Below are positions 1 to 10,156 of a stretch of 64,000 nucleotides of DNA, piece after piece. Source of the stretch: Cryptomeria japonica (lineage: Eukaryota > Streptophyta > Pinopsida > Cupressales > Cupressaceae); the NCBI RefSeq assembly GCF_030272615.1, contig NC_081406.1, positions 245,701,218 to 245,765,217 on the forward strand. The letters are read 5' to 3'. The notes beneath the pieces are model-generated. The model was not told the DNA's origin. It made no database searches and was given only the letters and a program-made list of their open reading frames with translations. Each line of letters begins with the position of its first letter. Positions within the stretch are counted from its first letter, which is position 1. Position numbers and translations under genes: made by a program.

Positions 1-1505
1 GATTATTTTTACTGAGCATGAGGAATTTTGGATAGGAATAGAAGCAAACATTTACCATTTATATGATTGCACTTGTCACATAATTCAGGAGGGCAGATTC
101 CAGCACTAATTAGAATTGCAATCCCTTCAGCCAGGATAACTCTAAGTGATACGGTGAAACATGTAATATCTATTTGTATTAGTAAAATGATTTTTATATA
201 TTTAACAAGTTACTTCTTGTATCTCAGGCAAGAAGATCAGGATCTAACACGTCTGCATATGAGTTTTCTTCAATAATAGTTGAACTATTGTTTGTTTGTG
301 AAGATTCTCCCATACACGCAAGATTGGAATTCTTGGGCTTTTTCTCTACCTAGAGACATTTTCAAATTCCTTGACCATCATTATGAAGACTTTGATCACT
401 CAACTCTAATGTCTTTGACACATTGAAATAAATTCCTTTCGTGTGTTTTTTTATAATTGCCAAATGAACACTAGGAATGATCGGGTTGTAAGGAACTAAA
501 ATAACATGCTATGTTTTCCTTTGTCTCTATCTAAGCATCTATAATTTGAGGTCCTTTCGCTTTAATTTCTTCAAGTGTGTTGTAGTATAGTCAATCCCTC
601 TTGAATTTTGTTCCAAGCTCTCTTTTTAGCAAGTTCTTGATGAAGCTTCTACAAAACTTGATTACATATTTTCTCTGCTTGATATAATATTTTGATTATA
701 GAGCTACTGAAATGGAAAGGTTATGTTGCATTTATACAATATTGTTAGAATAACATCCAAATAATAAAATCAACTTGTAGAGTCCATTGAGTTACCAATC
801 TCATGGCATAGATTTGAGTAACTTGTACTGGGATGTAACCACAGAGCATTCCAAACATCGTCTTAGGAATCAGCATACGTGTAAAGGGGATAGCCTCCAC
901 TTACATATTATATCTAATGCAAGTAACTTATATTTTTTTCTATATCAAGTATCTTGCATTAATTAAATCTGTATGTCTATCTTTTCTATATTGATTATAT
1001 TAATTTTATCTATATTCATATACTCACTGTAACGATAAGCCAACTCTCCATATGTTTGTACAATTGTGTTGATATATATTGCCTGTGTGGAAATTTGTTT
1101 TTATCAACAATGGGAGTTTGCACTTAATTCTTCTATAGTACCAGACGTTACAGATTAAAACCCCTAAGCTTTGTTCAAGTCTGACAAATAGGTCAACAAA
1201 TGAATATTGATACCTCGGGAGGGTGTTTACTGATTAGCCACACTATGAAATTTTGCACAGTTATAAGAAGCAGAACATATTTGGTAAGTTAGTAGAGTAT
1301 CAGACGAACTTTGGTAGTAGATATGAACTTTGGTAGTTTTTTGAAAGTGGGGAGGTGTGGGGAGCGAGGCAGCCAGGCATTTGCTTGTTTGAAGAGAAAG
1401 GCTTCAATTCGGTCCTCTAGCATAATTTTTTTCTTATTGGAGATTTATGGCTTAAATTATAATTCTTGTAACACAGTGGAATTTTCTAGATTTGGTCACA
1501 CATTT
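1..1505. other. AT-rich intergenic stretch, nothing recognised
   Basis: No open frame here has a recognisable domain, and I see no terminal repeats, LTR ends or tRNA-like folds. The short open frames are what chance gives at this base composition. It is the left flank of the composite element that begins at 1512. Confidence 0.6.
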
Positions 1506-1511
1506 GGGTTT
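1506..1511. repeat. Left target-site duplication GGGTTT
   Basis: GGGTTT directly precedes TGTTGTGACC at the left end of unit A. The same hexamer follows CATCAAC at 20462-20467. Confidence 0.6.
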
Positions 1512-1597
1512 TGTTGTGACCATTTCACACATCGCCCCATCAAAATGGGGACCTGTTGTGACCATTTCACACATCGCCCCATTAGGATGGGGACCCC
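1512..1597 (+). repeat. Duplicated 5' terminus of unit A with CCCCAT/ATGGGG hairpin
   Basis: The first 42 bp (1512-1553) are repeated at 1554-1595. Each copy has TGTTGTGACC, TTTCACACATCG, then the arms CCCCAT and ATGGGG around different loops. Unit C starts with the same motif and longer arms (CCCCATTG/CAATGGGG). Unit B lacks it. The arms are kept and the loops vary. Confidence 0.75.
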
Positions 1598-1999
1598 CTC
1601 TTTTTCTTGGGTTTTGCTTTCCCTTGGCTAGGCTTTTTTCTCTCCTTGCTAAATGTTTTGAGTGAGTGAGTGGTCGCCTGGGCTGGGTAGATTAGGGTTT
1701 GCTTCAAAGCTGAGTGAAGCCTGGTTTTAGGAAGTCATTTGTTGTCTGCCTTGAGCCCTAGGGTTGTTTTTGAGGTTTTACCTTTCAGGAGAATGAAGAG
1801 GAATGTTGGTTTTCTTGTCAGAGTCTTGTTTTCCTCCAGGTCAGAGTCGTTTAAGCAGAGTTAGTGGCCAAGGGGAGATTCAGGAGGCAATTTCAGAAAT
1901 TAATGAGCAAATTCACTTGATGATGATTAAAGAGGTCTTGAAAAGTTATATCCAAGGCAAGGAAAGGAGTTTTGAGGTATAAAATGAGCCAAAACCATG

Positions 2000-4547
2000 A
2001 AATTCACTCCTGGCCCTTCCAAAGGGTCCAGGGCGAAATTCATATTTCTCTGCTCTATCCCTTGTCTTGACCAAGTTTGAGACTTCTACTACATGGTGTG
2101 GAAGACTGGAATGTATATTTGCCTTAGGAAGGAAGTTTGAAGTAACAAAATGATGAAAGTTAGCCTGGAAGAGGAAATTCGCTCCTGACCCTTCCAAAGG
2201 GTCCAGAGCGAAATCCTCATTTCACCTCATATTTTGCCTTAGGCATTGGAAAGGTCTTGTTTCAAGCTGAGTAAGTGGCAAGTAGACATCATGGTGATAA
2301 AGAGAAGTGAATTTGATCAAGTCAGAAGTGAGTTGAGTAGGAAAGAGGTGTGAAATCAACCCAAAACATGAATTTCCCTCTTGACCCTTCCAAAGGGTCT
2401 AGAGCGAAATTCCAAGAAGACACCTTTTTTCTCCTGGTTTGCACTAAAAGTCTTGTTCCTTAGACATGTGGTGAAGGTTTTGATATGTTCTTGCCAAAGA
2501 AGTGAGTGAAAGCATTAAAGGATGAAGATTATGACCCAAGACATGGATTTCACTCCTGACCCTTCCAAAGGGTCCAGAGCGAAATCAATTTTTCCTCCAC
2601 TTTGCTCAAGGATATGACCAAGATTGTTGCTTTTGAGGCATAGTTGAGAAGATTTTCATGCATATTTGCCTTGGAGAGGAGGTTTAAGACTTTGAGATGA
2701 TAAAAATCAACCTGGAAGGAGAATTTCGCTCCTGACCCTTCCAAAGGGTCCAGAGCGAAATCCTCCATTTTGCCTTCTTTTTGGCCTTAAGACCTAGTTT
2801 AACCTTGCCTGGTGCCAGTTAGATGGTGGATTGTCTTGATTGCGATAGGAGGAAGTTGAATTGATCAAGTTTGAAGGAGAATGAGATGAACCTAGGTGAG
2901 AAACTAGCCAAGAATAGGGATTTTGCTCCTGACCCTTCCAAAGAGTCCAGAGCAAAAATCCCCGTAAAACCTCAATTTCTCACTTGTCAAGAAAAGAATT
3001 CCTAGTTTCTAAGGCATGTATGGAAGTGTTAGACATGTTTTTGCCTTAAGGGAATGACTAAAGGTGGAGGAGATGAAGGATTTTAGCCTAAAAATTGAAT
3101 TTCGCTCCTGACCCTTCCAAAGGGTCCAAAGCGAAATTCTTGAAAGCACACATTTTCTCCTTAGATAAGGTCAAGATCTTGGCATGGATGCAAGGAGAGT
3201 GATGTATGTTTGCCTCCCAAGGAAGATTGGAGTTGAAAAAATGAACAATCAAGCCTAAAACATGATTTTCGCTCCTGACCCTTCCAAAGGGTCCAGAGCG
3301 AAAATCTCAATAAACCTCATTTTCTTCCTTGTTTGATCAAATTTTTAATATTCAAGGCATATTGGAATAAGGATGAATATGTTCTTGCCTTAGGGAATGT
3401 TTGAAAGCAATGGAAAGTGGAGATTTTGTCCTAGAAAAGGAAATTCGCTCCTAACCCGAAATTTCACTAAAACCACCTTTTTTCTCAAGTTTATGCTAAG
3501 GCAAGTATAGATCAAGATGAGTTGAGATTTGAGAGATCTTTAGGCATGGCTTTGACTTGTTGATAATATTCAAACTTGAAGGAATTGAGAAAAACCAAGA
3601 ATTTCGCTCCTGACCCTTCCAAAGGGTCTAGGGTGAAATTCCTAAAATCACCTATTTTCCTTGCAGGTCAGGACAAACTTTTGGTTTTTGTAGCTTAGAT
3701 GGGCGTTAGGAGGGGTGTTCTTGCCTAATGAAGTTGATTGAGGTTGAAAGGATGAAGAAAGAAGCTCAAAACAAGATTTTTGCTCCTGACCCTTCCAAAG
3801 GGTCCAGAGCGAAAACCCTAAAATCCATCCTATCATCCAAGATTTGTGCCAAGCCAGGCCTTGGCCAAGGTGAGAAAAGCCCTTAAGATTGCCTTTGAGT
3901 GATTTTTGACCATCAAAAATATAAATTTTCAGCCAAGACTTGAATATCGCTCCTGACCCTTCCGAAGGGTCCAGAGCAAAATTCTGGATAGGTCTTGTCC
4001 CTAGCTAGGTTTTTGTGTGAATTTTCCTTTTCAAGGCTTTTGAGGATCAATCAAATGTTGCCAAGTTGAGAAATGGATTCAAAATAAGAAGTCTAGAATG
4101 AGCAAAGTGAAAGAAATGGAGTTGAGTGAGGATAAACAAGCAAAACATGAATTTCGCCCCTGACCCTTCCAAAGGGTCCAGAGCGAAATTCCGCAAACTA
4201 CCTATTTCCTCCTTGTGTCAAGTCAGGACTTTGATTCCTAAGGCGTGGTTGAAATTGGAATGATGTTACTTTGTCCTGCAAGATGAGTTGAAGTGAAGGA
4301 GAAGGATGAATTTTGACCTAAAAGGTGAATTTCGCTCCTAACCCTTCCAAAGGGTCCAGAGCGAAATTCTCATAATCACCTAATTTACCCTTGGTGGAAG
4401 CTAAAAAATTGAATCCCTAGGCTTTGTTGAGCTAAAACTACCACATGCTCGCCTTCAAGAGAAATTTGGAGTGAAAGAATGAGGCAATTGAGACCTAATA
4501 AAGGAAATCGCTCCTAACCCTTCCAAAGGGTTCAGGGCAAAATCCTT
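2000..4547 (+). repeat. Array of 15 palindromic hairpins, about 180-bp period (unit A)
   Basis: A 39-nt palindrome recurs at about 2000, 2171, 2370, 2546, 2717, 2919, 3096, 3263, 3440 (internally deleted), 3597, 3774, 3942, 4149, 4327 and 4500. Mean spacing is about 179 bp. Consensus fold: outer stem ATTTCGCTC/GAGCGAAAT, 2x2 internal loop CT/CA, inner stem GACCCTT/AAGGGTC, loop CCA. Sequence between hairpins is diverged but keeps fragments such as TTGCCTTAGG and CTCCTTGTT, so the array descends from a tandem repeat. Paired changes keep the stems: TTTTGCTC with GAGCAAAA at 2919, GATTTTCGCTC with GAGCGAAAATC at 3263, and AACCC with GGGTT at 4500. Confidence 0.9.
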
Positions 4548-4938
4548 GGAAATGCCTATTCTTCACCTTGTTCGGACTAAGACAAGGGCAAGTTGCAAAG
4601 CATGATGACAAGAACATGAAGTGGTGGTAAATCAAGGTTGAGAAGGTCTTGGTAGATGGAGTAAATAAACCTAGGTGAGAAATTCAAACAAACCTCCTTG
4701 GGGTGATTTAAGCCTTCCTCATACCATGAGCATTCTAGTGCCTATGGAGAAAATGTGCCTTCATCAAACTTTGAACAAACTCTAGCATCCACTAGGCTTA
4801 CCTATATCCTCTCATTAAATTGCTAATCAAACCTCATTTGTGGGAGTAAGGTAAATTCAATTGATCTAGGCATTTATAAAATGGATTAATTAAATATCCA
4901 TACTTCAGCGCTTAACACATTTTTTTTGTGCTTCATTT

Positions 4939-5088
4939 ACCAAGTTGGCCAGCTTGTGAAAGGTTTTATTTTATTATTCACACATGTACCAAGTCGGCCA
5001 GCTTGTGAAAGGTTTTATTTTATTTTATTCACACATTTATCAAGTAGGCCTATTGGACAAATGATGTGAGCGCCCTATAAAGGAGAGG
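4939..5088 (+). promoter_or_regulatory. Putative promoter of the unit A gene (GTCGGCC boxes, TATA)
   Basis: Two tandem copies of a 49-50 bp segment (from 4939 and 4988) each contain CAAGT(T/C)GGCCAGCTTGTG. A shorter CAAGTAGGCC follows at 5041. GAGCGCCCTATAAAGG at about 5070-5085 supplies a TATA-like box about 500 bp upstream of the start codon. Units B (about 12075-12165) and C (about 14300-14395) keep GTCGGCC and GCGCCT(A/G)TA in the same order. Function is inferred from conservation and position. Confidence 0.5.
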
Positions 5089-5342
5089 TGTGTTTTGAAT
5101 TTTTTAAATCATTCATTCATTCTCTCCTATGCGAATTTGAAGAGCAGAATTGGAAGTGCGAATTTCAGCAGGTTTAGGTGAATTTCTTGCTTGAAGGCTG
5201 ATTGAAGGCTGGCTGGAGGCTGATTGAAGGCTAAGTCACCAAGAGAAGAATCTGAAATTCAGATCAAAGACCTTTTATCCAGCAAATCTCCATTTTCCTT
5301 TATCCATTTTTTCAAGGTTGATAGCTAAAAATCAAGGAAAAG

Positions 5343-5583
5343 GTATGTATAATCAGATTTTTGAAAGCATGTTGAAGATTTGATTTAATTTTCTATATCA
5401 ATCCTTTGTGAGGTTAAGTCTTTCATAATCTGATTTAATTCATAAGTAATATCAATTTGAAAATTCATGATTCTGAAGGTTTACCATACTATTTTCAAAT
5501 TGTAATCTATCATTTCCTTGAAAGGTCTCAAATCTCCTATCTTGAGATATTATACTCAAACCTAACTTAAGCATTTTGTGTAG
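5343..5583 (+). other. Predicted 5' UTR intron of the unit A gene
   Basis: The donor is AAAAG|GTATGT at 5342/5343 and the acceptor TTTTGTGTAG|G ends at 5583, eight bases before the ATG. Unit C has the equivalent donor (GAAG|GTATGG, 14757/14758) and acceptor (TGTGTAG|G, 14937). Unit B keeps the acceptor (TTTTTATAG|G, 12791), but its donor reads TTATGT. Conserved signals beside a divergent interior support a real intron. Confidence 0.6.
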
Positions 5584-5590
5584 GTGTCAA

Positions 5591-8548
5591 ATGACGACCC
5601 CCAAGGCCAATGGATCCACTACCCGGCAGACTCTCATCAAAGAGGATAAGAAGAACGATGATTTGGAGACTAGGATCGTGTCCAAGTGGAGCAATATCGG
5701 AGACACCAATCTAAGAAACTTCAATGTGAAGAAGTTTCGAGAAGCGCCCTACATCGGCAAGCCGTCACCTGCTGCAAAGAGGATAATTGAGAGTGGCATC
5801 ATCAAAGCCGCAGGATTTCCTCCTCCAGTCAAATGTTACAAGCAGATGATTGAATGTGCCCGGCACTATGACTCACATTCGAGGACGATCGTAGCCAAGG
5901 ATGGAACTGTCTTAGCCTATCTCTTAGAAGAAGCTATAAGTGAAGCTTTTCATCTCCCGGAGCCAAGAGATATGATCTACAAGAGCTTAGAAGGAGCTAG
6001 GTCTATCTACGAAGATGATCCTGATACCTGTCTGAACTTCATCAACAAGAATTGGTTACTAAAGAGTAGGCCTCGCCTGAACAAAATACCTAATACGCCA
6101 CACAGAATTGATTTCCAAGAAGAATTCAAGGACTTGATAACCATGCTCAATCGGGTTACTGGTGCCTCTCAAGCCTTCTTCTTCGACAAGTGGATGTTCT
6201 TCTTCATACAAGTGATTGTCCAAGGAAAAGGAATACTCAATTGGGATAGAATCATTAACAACAACCTAGACGCGCAGTTGAGGAGGCTAACCCCTACTAA
6301 GACATTCCACATGAGTTCATATGTTATATATTCCTTAGTCAGAAGTTTTGAGTATGCAGGGCTACCACACAGAGGAGTTGTTGGGAGAGGACCCGGAGCG
6401 ATAAGAGCATGTGATTCTTATGTTCAATTGCATCATCCACCAAGGAATGACTACAAGCTAATCAATGACACCTTCATGATGTACATCACCAGGACATTGC
6501 AAGGAGGGATTCGTCACCGATTGTCTCCGAAAGCACAAGAGCTTGTGAAGAAACATGGTGCATGGTTCATTCAGTTTCCAAAATTCACCTACATCAGGGT
6601 CCATGGATGCCCTTCGCCTCCCTATATGTTGCCAAGATATCCTACAGACAGGATGATATTACTTGAGGTGACTAGACAGTTGGCAGCTTATACTAAAGCA
6701 TCAAGACATAAGCACGGAAATGGTATCCCCGTACCCATTCTACTAGGAAATTCAATTGAAGTGTGTCCTAATTCTCAAGCCGCGGAGGATGTAGAGAAGG
6801 AGTTATCTCTATATTCGTTCACATCCTTTGCCTCAAGGGAGAATTTCGACCCTCATGGTCACATGGAAGAAACAATTGGGAAGAAATACAAGCATGAGTT
6901 TCAAGTAGAGGACTTCTGGATGAATATTCAGGATGATATGGAGGTGAAAAGAAAGATGCATTCTAGATTACCCTTGGATCTCATCAGGAAATGTAAGGTT
7001 TATAGAGTAGCTAATCAAGCCCAGGACAGTGGTAGATATCTCCAATCATCCTATGAGAAGGAAGATAAAGAAGTGAAGGTAGATTGGAATGAGCCAGAAG
7101 TTTCGGACCTAAGAGCATTAATGGCTCCTATGTTGAATTGCACTCGTAGATGGGTGGACGTACAACATCAAAAATTGAAAGAGCAGAATGTAGCCATGAC
7201 ATTCACCCTGGAAACAAGAACAGAAGAAGGAGAAGCAAGTGTGAGTGAGAATGCTTCTCATTCCAAGGGATCAAAGAGAAAGGAAGGACCTGAGAAGAAA
7301 GAACCTTCCAAGAAGAAACAAAAAGTGAATCCTGATCATCCACCGAGTACATCTTCTAGGCATGAAAAGGAAATAAGTCAAGGAGAAAATCAAAGACAAA
7401 TAGTGTATGAAATTGATGAGTCTATGGAATCGATGGTGCAGAATGATAAACAAGGTAAAGGACAAACACCACAGCATTCATCGAGTCAATCTCTCCAGGT
7501 TGGTGCTAATGAACAACAAGAAGAAAAGAATGATGATGAAGCAACATCTCCTTTCAGAGAAGATAGACCTCTACCAAAGGAAATACAGGTAAGGGAAAGA
7601 AAGTCTTCCATTCCAGATTGGCTAAAAGAAAGGCTGACAAGGGTAGTTGTGATTGAAGAGGAAGAACAAGTATTTGACTTGGAAAGTCTCATAGGAAATT
7701 CCCATGAAGAGATCGAAAAGAAGAAGGCTACAAAGATGTCAAAAGTAGTTAGAGATGATACGGGATCCAGGAAGATACAGGTAGCCACACTAGTGGTGGA
7801 CAAGTATGAGGATGAGATTCTAGCAGAGGAATATGATCTAGAGACATTTGATCTTGGTCCACTTACCTCCGAGCAAGCCATGGAAGAAGCAATTGATTCA
7901 GTGAGAGCACTTAATGACAAACTCAAAGAAGAAATGGAAAAGAATAAGAATCTAGAAAGGGAACTTAGTGCTTGGAGGAATTATTTTGGTCACCTTAGTC
8001 AACCTTTAAGGCGACAAGATCCAACAGTGTCACCTTTGCATGCACTTCCTCCCAAATCAGTAAATGAGGCCGAAAGGATGAAGAACTTAGCTCAACTCAT
8101 GAGTTCTTGGATTGATGAATCTTACAAGGTAGCCATTGAATTTGTAACAAGAATGATGAAGATAGTCCATCGGGCTATCCAGGTCCTTGAGATCATTCAT
8201 AACCTCTTGATAACTGTGGATACATTCACTCACACTAAAGACGTTGTCATCCCGGTCTTGCAAGTGATAAGAAGGACACCAAGACAGATTTTAGCACAAG
8301 AGAAGATAATGGATGGAGGAACCCACAACCTTCTGCAATGGTCAAATTTACTCCAGATGAAAGAAGTTCTTTTCGAAGACATCAATACCAGATGCAGCCG
8401 AGTTGAAGGCACTATTCACCCTATTCAAGACAAGGTGTTTGATGTATTGTATACGATCCCTGACAAAAGGATTGAGATCGAGACAGATGTGGATGTCCAA
8501 GAGTTGGAAGACAAGATCAAGATCATTTTTGCAAGGAGGAGAACATAG
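5591..8548 (+). CDS. Uncharacterised 985-residue element-encoded protein (frameshifted near C-terminus)
   Basis: The ATG at 5591 follows a predicted splice acceptor and aligns with the starts in units B (12799) and C (14946). I recognise no enzyme. The N-terminal half (residues about 20-530) is a folded-looking region with conserved blocks such as IVSKWSNIGDTNL, REAPYIGKPSP, ISEAFHLPE, KWMFFFIQVI and RGVVGRGPG. A loose likeness to plant transposon-associated or mobile-domain proteins is possible but unproven. Around 560-640 lies a Lys/Glu/Ser-rich segment with a basic nuclear-localisation-like cluster (KRKEGPEKKEPSKKKQK). Around 770-800 a charged stretch (LNDKLKEEMEKNKNLERELS) suggests a coiled coil, followed by a helical C-terminal domain. 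A one-base loss relative to B near 8527-8540 ends the frame at 8548. The original C-terminus continues at 8549-8796 in another frame (MFLIEKTKELE... to KILDEKLL), so the ancestral protein had about 1,070 residues. Confidence 0.7.
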   Translation: MTTPKANGSTTRQTLIKEDKKNDDLETRIVSKWSNIGDTNLRNFNVKKFREAPYIGKPSPAAKRIIESGIIKAAGFPPPVKCYKQMIECARHYDSHSRTIVAKDGTVLAYLLEEAISEAFHLPEPRDMIYKSLEGARSIYEDDPDTCLNFINKNWLLKSRPRLNKIPNTPHRIDFQEEFKDLITMLNRVTGASQAFFFDKWMFFFIQVIVQGKGILNWDRIINNNLDAQLRRLTPTKTFHMSSYVIYSLVRSFEYAGLPHRGVVGRGPGAIRACDSYVQLHHPPRNDYKLINDTFMMYITRTLQGGIRHRLSPKAQELVKKHGAWFIQFPKFTYIRVHGCPSPPYMLPRYPTDRMILLEVTRQLAAYTKASRHKHGNGIPVPILLGNSIEVCPNSQAAEDVEKELSLYSFTSFASRENFDPHGHMEETIGKKYKHEFQVEDFWMNIQDDMEVKRKMHSRLPLDLIRKCKVYRVANQAQDSGRYLQSSYEKEDKEVKVDWNEPEVSDLRALMAPMLNCTRRWVDVQHQKLKEQNVAMTFTLETRTEEGEASVSENASHSKGSKRKEGPEKKEPSKKKQKVNPDHPPSTSSRHEKEISQGENQRQIVYEIDESMESMVQNDKQGKGQTPQHSSSQSLQVGANEQQEEKNDDEATSPFREDRPLPKEIQVRERKSSIPDWLKERLTRVVVIEEEEQVFDLESLIGNSHEEIEKKKATKMSKVVRDDTGSRKIQVATLVVDKYEDEILAEEYDLETFDLGPLTSEQAMEEAIDSVRALNDKLKEEMEKNKNLERELSAWRNYFGHLSQPLRRQDPTVSPLHALPPKSVNEAERMKNLAQLMSSWIDESYKVAIEFVTRMMKIVHRAIQVLEIIHNLLITVDTFTHTKDVVIPVLQVIRRTPRQILAQEKIMDGGTHNLLQWSNLLQMKEVLFEDINTRCSRVEGTIHPIQDKVFDVLYTIPDKRIEIETDVDVQELEDKIKIIFARRRT

Positions 8549-8906
8549 TCACAGAGGAGCAGCGAGATCAGATGTATGCTACTATGTTCTTGATCGAGAA
8601 AACAAAAGAGCTAGAGCCTGGATGGGAGACGACCCTTCTCACAGCTTTTGATCAAGTCCTCCACTTGGAAGAACGAATGAAGAATCTTCATGAGATTCTC
8701 ATTGCTGAGATTGAGGGGATTACGTCCAGATTCATTGAATATGCTAGAAAAGAGCATAGAAAAGGGAACAAAATTCTAGATGAAAAGTTGTTATGAGATG
8801 AGGTGGCAACTTTATTCCCATTGGGCTATATTTCCCCGTTAGTTGTGCCAATTTCTATTGGCTATGGATTGATAATGTTTATCTAAATGGGGTCTTTTTT
8901 TGTAAC

Positions 8907-8995
8907 AAACCCTAATTAGGGTTTAGATGTCAAAATCTCAGCCATTGATCTTCTTTTGATCCAGGCCGTTCATTGTATTTGAGAGTGCTATATAA
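8907..8995 (+). promoter_or_regulatory. Inverted telo-box palindrome plus TATA box (unit A)
   Basis: The perfect 18-bp palindrome AAACCCTAATTAGGGTTT (8907-8924) contains two inverted telo-boxes. A TATATAAG box follows at 8989. The same pair occurs in unit B (19383-19400, TATA 19463) and unit C (15522-15539, TATA 15604), with 63-65 bp between them each time. It lies just after the ORF and about 0.9 kb before the unit's end, where an LTR promoter would sit. Confidence 0.7.
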
Positions 8996-10156
8996 GCCCT
9001 CACTCATTTCATTTTAAGTAGAGTCAGAAGAAAGAGAAATAAGTTTAATATTGTTAGCAGCAAAGAAAGTAGTGAAGAAAGAAAGTTGAACAATTGTTGT
9101 TTTATTTGGCTATGAGATCAATGAAATATTGAAGTTATGGTGTTTTATTGCAATCCTTGTGGCTATTTTCATGGTTGTTTATCTTCTTGAATCACTCTTA
9201 GTAGAGATAGTATTTAAGTTTTAAGATTGAAGGATGAATGTTATGCTTGATCTTTGGTGAAACTCATAATCCAAACCACTAGCTCCTTACTGATTGTAGT
9301 ACGCCCTGTGTGGTCAACTGGAGACATTAAGATAGTTTAAGAGTTCAATCATTATTAGAGAAATTGATATGTATCTTACTAATAGTATCTATCTCATTGA
9401 TGATCTGAAAATCATTAAATCCCCTTAGAAGATCGCACCAATTCCAGTGGAGTTGTAATCTTTTGGCAATATTGAAATTGGTAGAGTTTTATCAAGACCA
9501 ATCATCATTGAGTCATTCTTAGGATTAGTTTAATCTCGTCTCCTTAAAACCTTTATCTTTTGATCTTTTTGAAACATCGGTTAGTATTAGGAGAATCTAG
9601 TTCCTCATTGAAAAGTAGTTGCACAAACAAGCTTTCCCTGAAAATACGTAAGGCCCCTTGTAAAACAGCAAACACAACGACCACTGGTGCTTATCCACGA
9701 GTAGAGAACCTACATAACAGAACCTTGAAGTTCCTCCAATTGATCCTTCTGCAATATCTTCAGCATTCGGGAACTTTACTCAAGAGAGGATAAGATACCT
9801 CTGGGTATTATATTCTGTGTTTGGTCGTGTACAAAAGACACATCAACAGGACCCCCTCTTTTTTTTTGGGTCTTGCTTTCTCTTTGCTTAGCTTTTCTTT
9901 GCTTGTTAGGTGTTTTGAGTGAGTTAGTGGTGGCCTAGGTTTGGTAAGTTAGGGTTTCCTTCGTAGAGCTTGCCTAGGGTTCCTTTTAGGGCCAAGTTTG
10001 ACCTAAACTTGGGGAAGTCATTTTTCTCTGCCTTAAAGCCTTGATGTAATTCTAGCAGGACCTTGCCTTAGAAAGTTGGAGAAAGTATATTTTGTTGAGG
10101 AAGTCTAAGAGGAGTCTGAAAATTTGAGAGAGAGTTAAGGATGTGAGCTCAAAGAA

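Larger units (their letters stand above)
1512..9848 (+). mobile_element. Unit A: LTR-like unit carrying one long gene
   Basis: In order: duplicated terminus (1512-1595), leader with 15 hairpins (2000-4547), GTCGGCC-type boxes and TATA (4939-5088), 5' UTR intron (5343-5583), ORF (5591-8548, continuing after a frameshift to 8796), telo-box palindrome (8907-8924), TATA (8989-8995), and about 850 bp to the CA end. The TATA-to-end segment is like R-U5 of an LTR. It includes a stretch near 9600-9848 (AAGGCCCCTTG, CAAACACAACGA, AAGAGAGGATAAG) shared with units B and C. Confidence 0.65.

Noticed and set aside
7271-7926. Minus-strand ORFs under the unit A gene (also 17305-18390 under unit B)
   Set aside because: Antisense shadows of a Ser/Glu/Lys-rich reading, with no conserved start or motif of their own.
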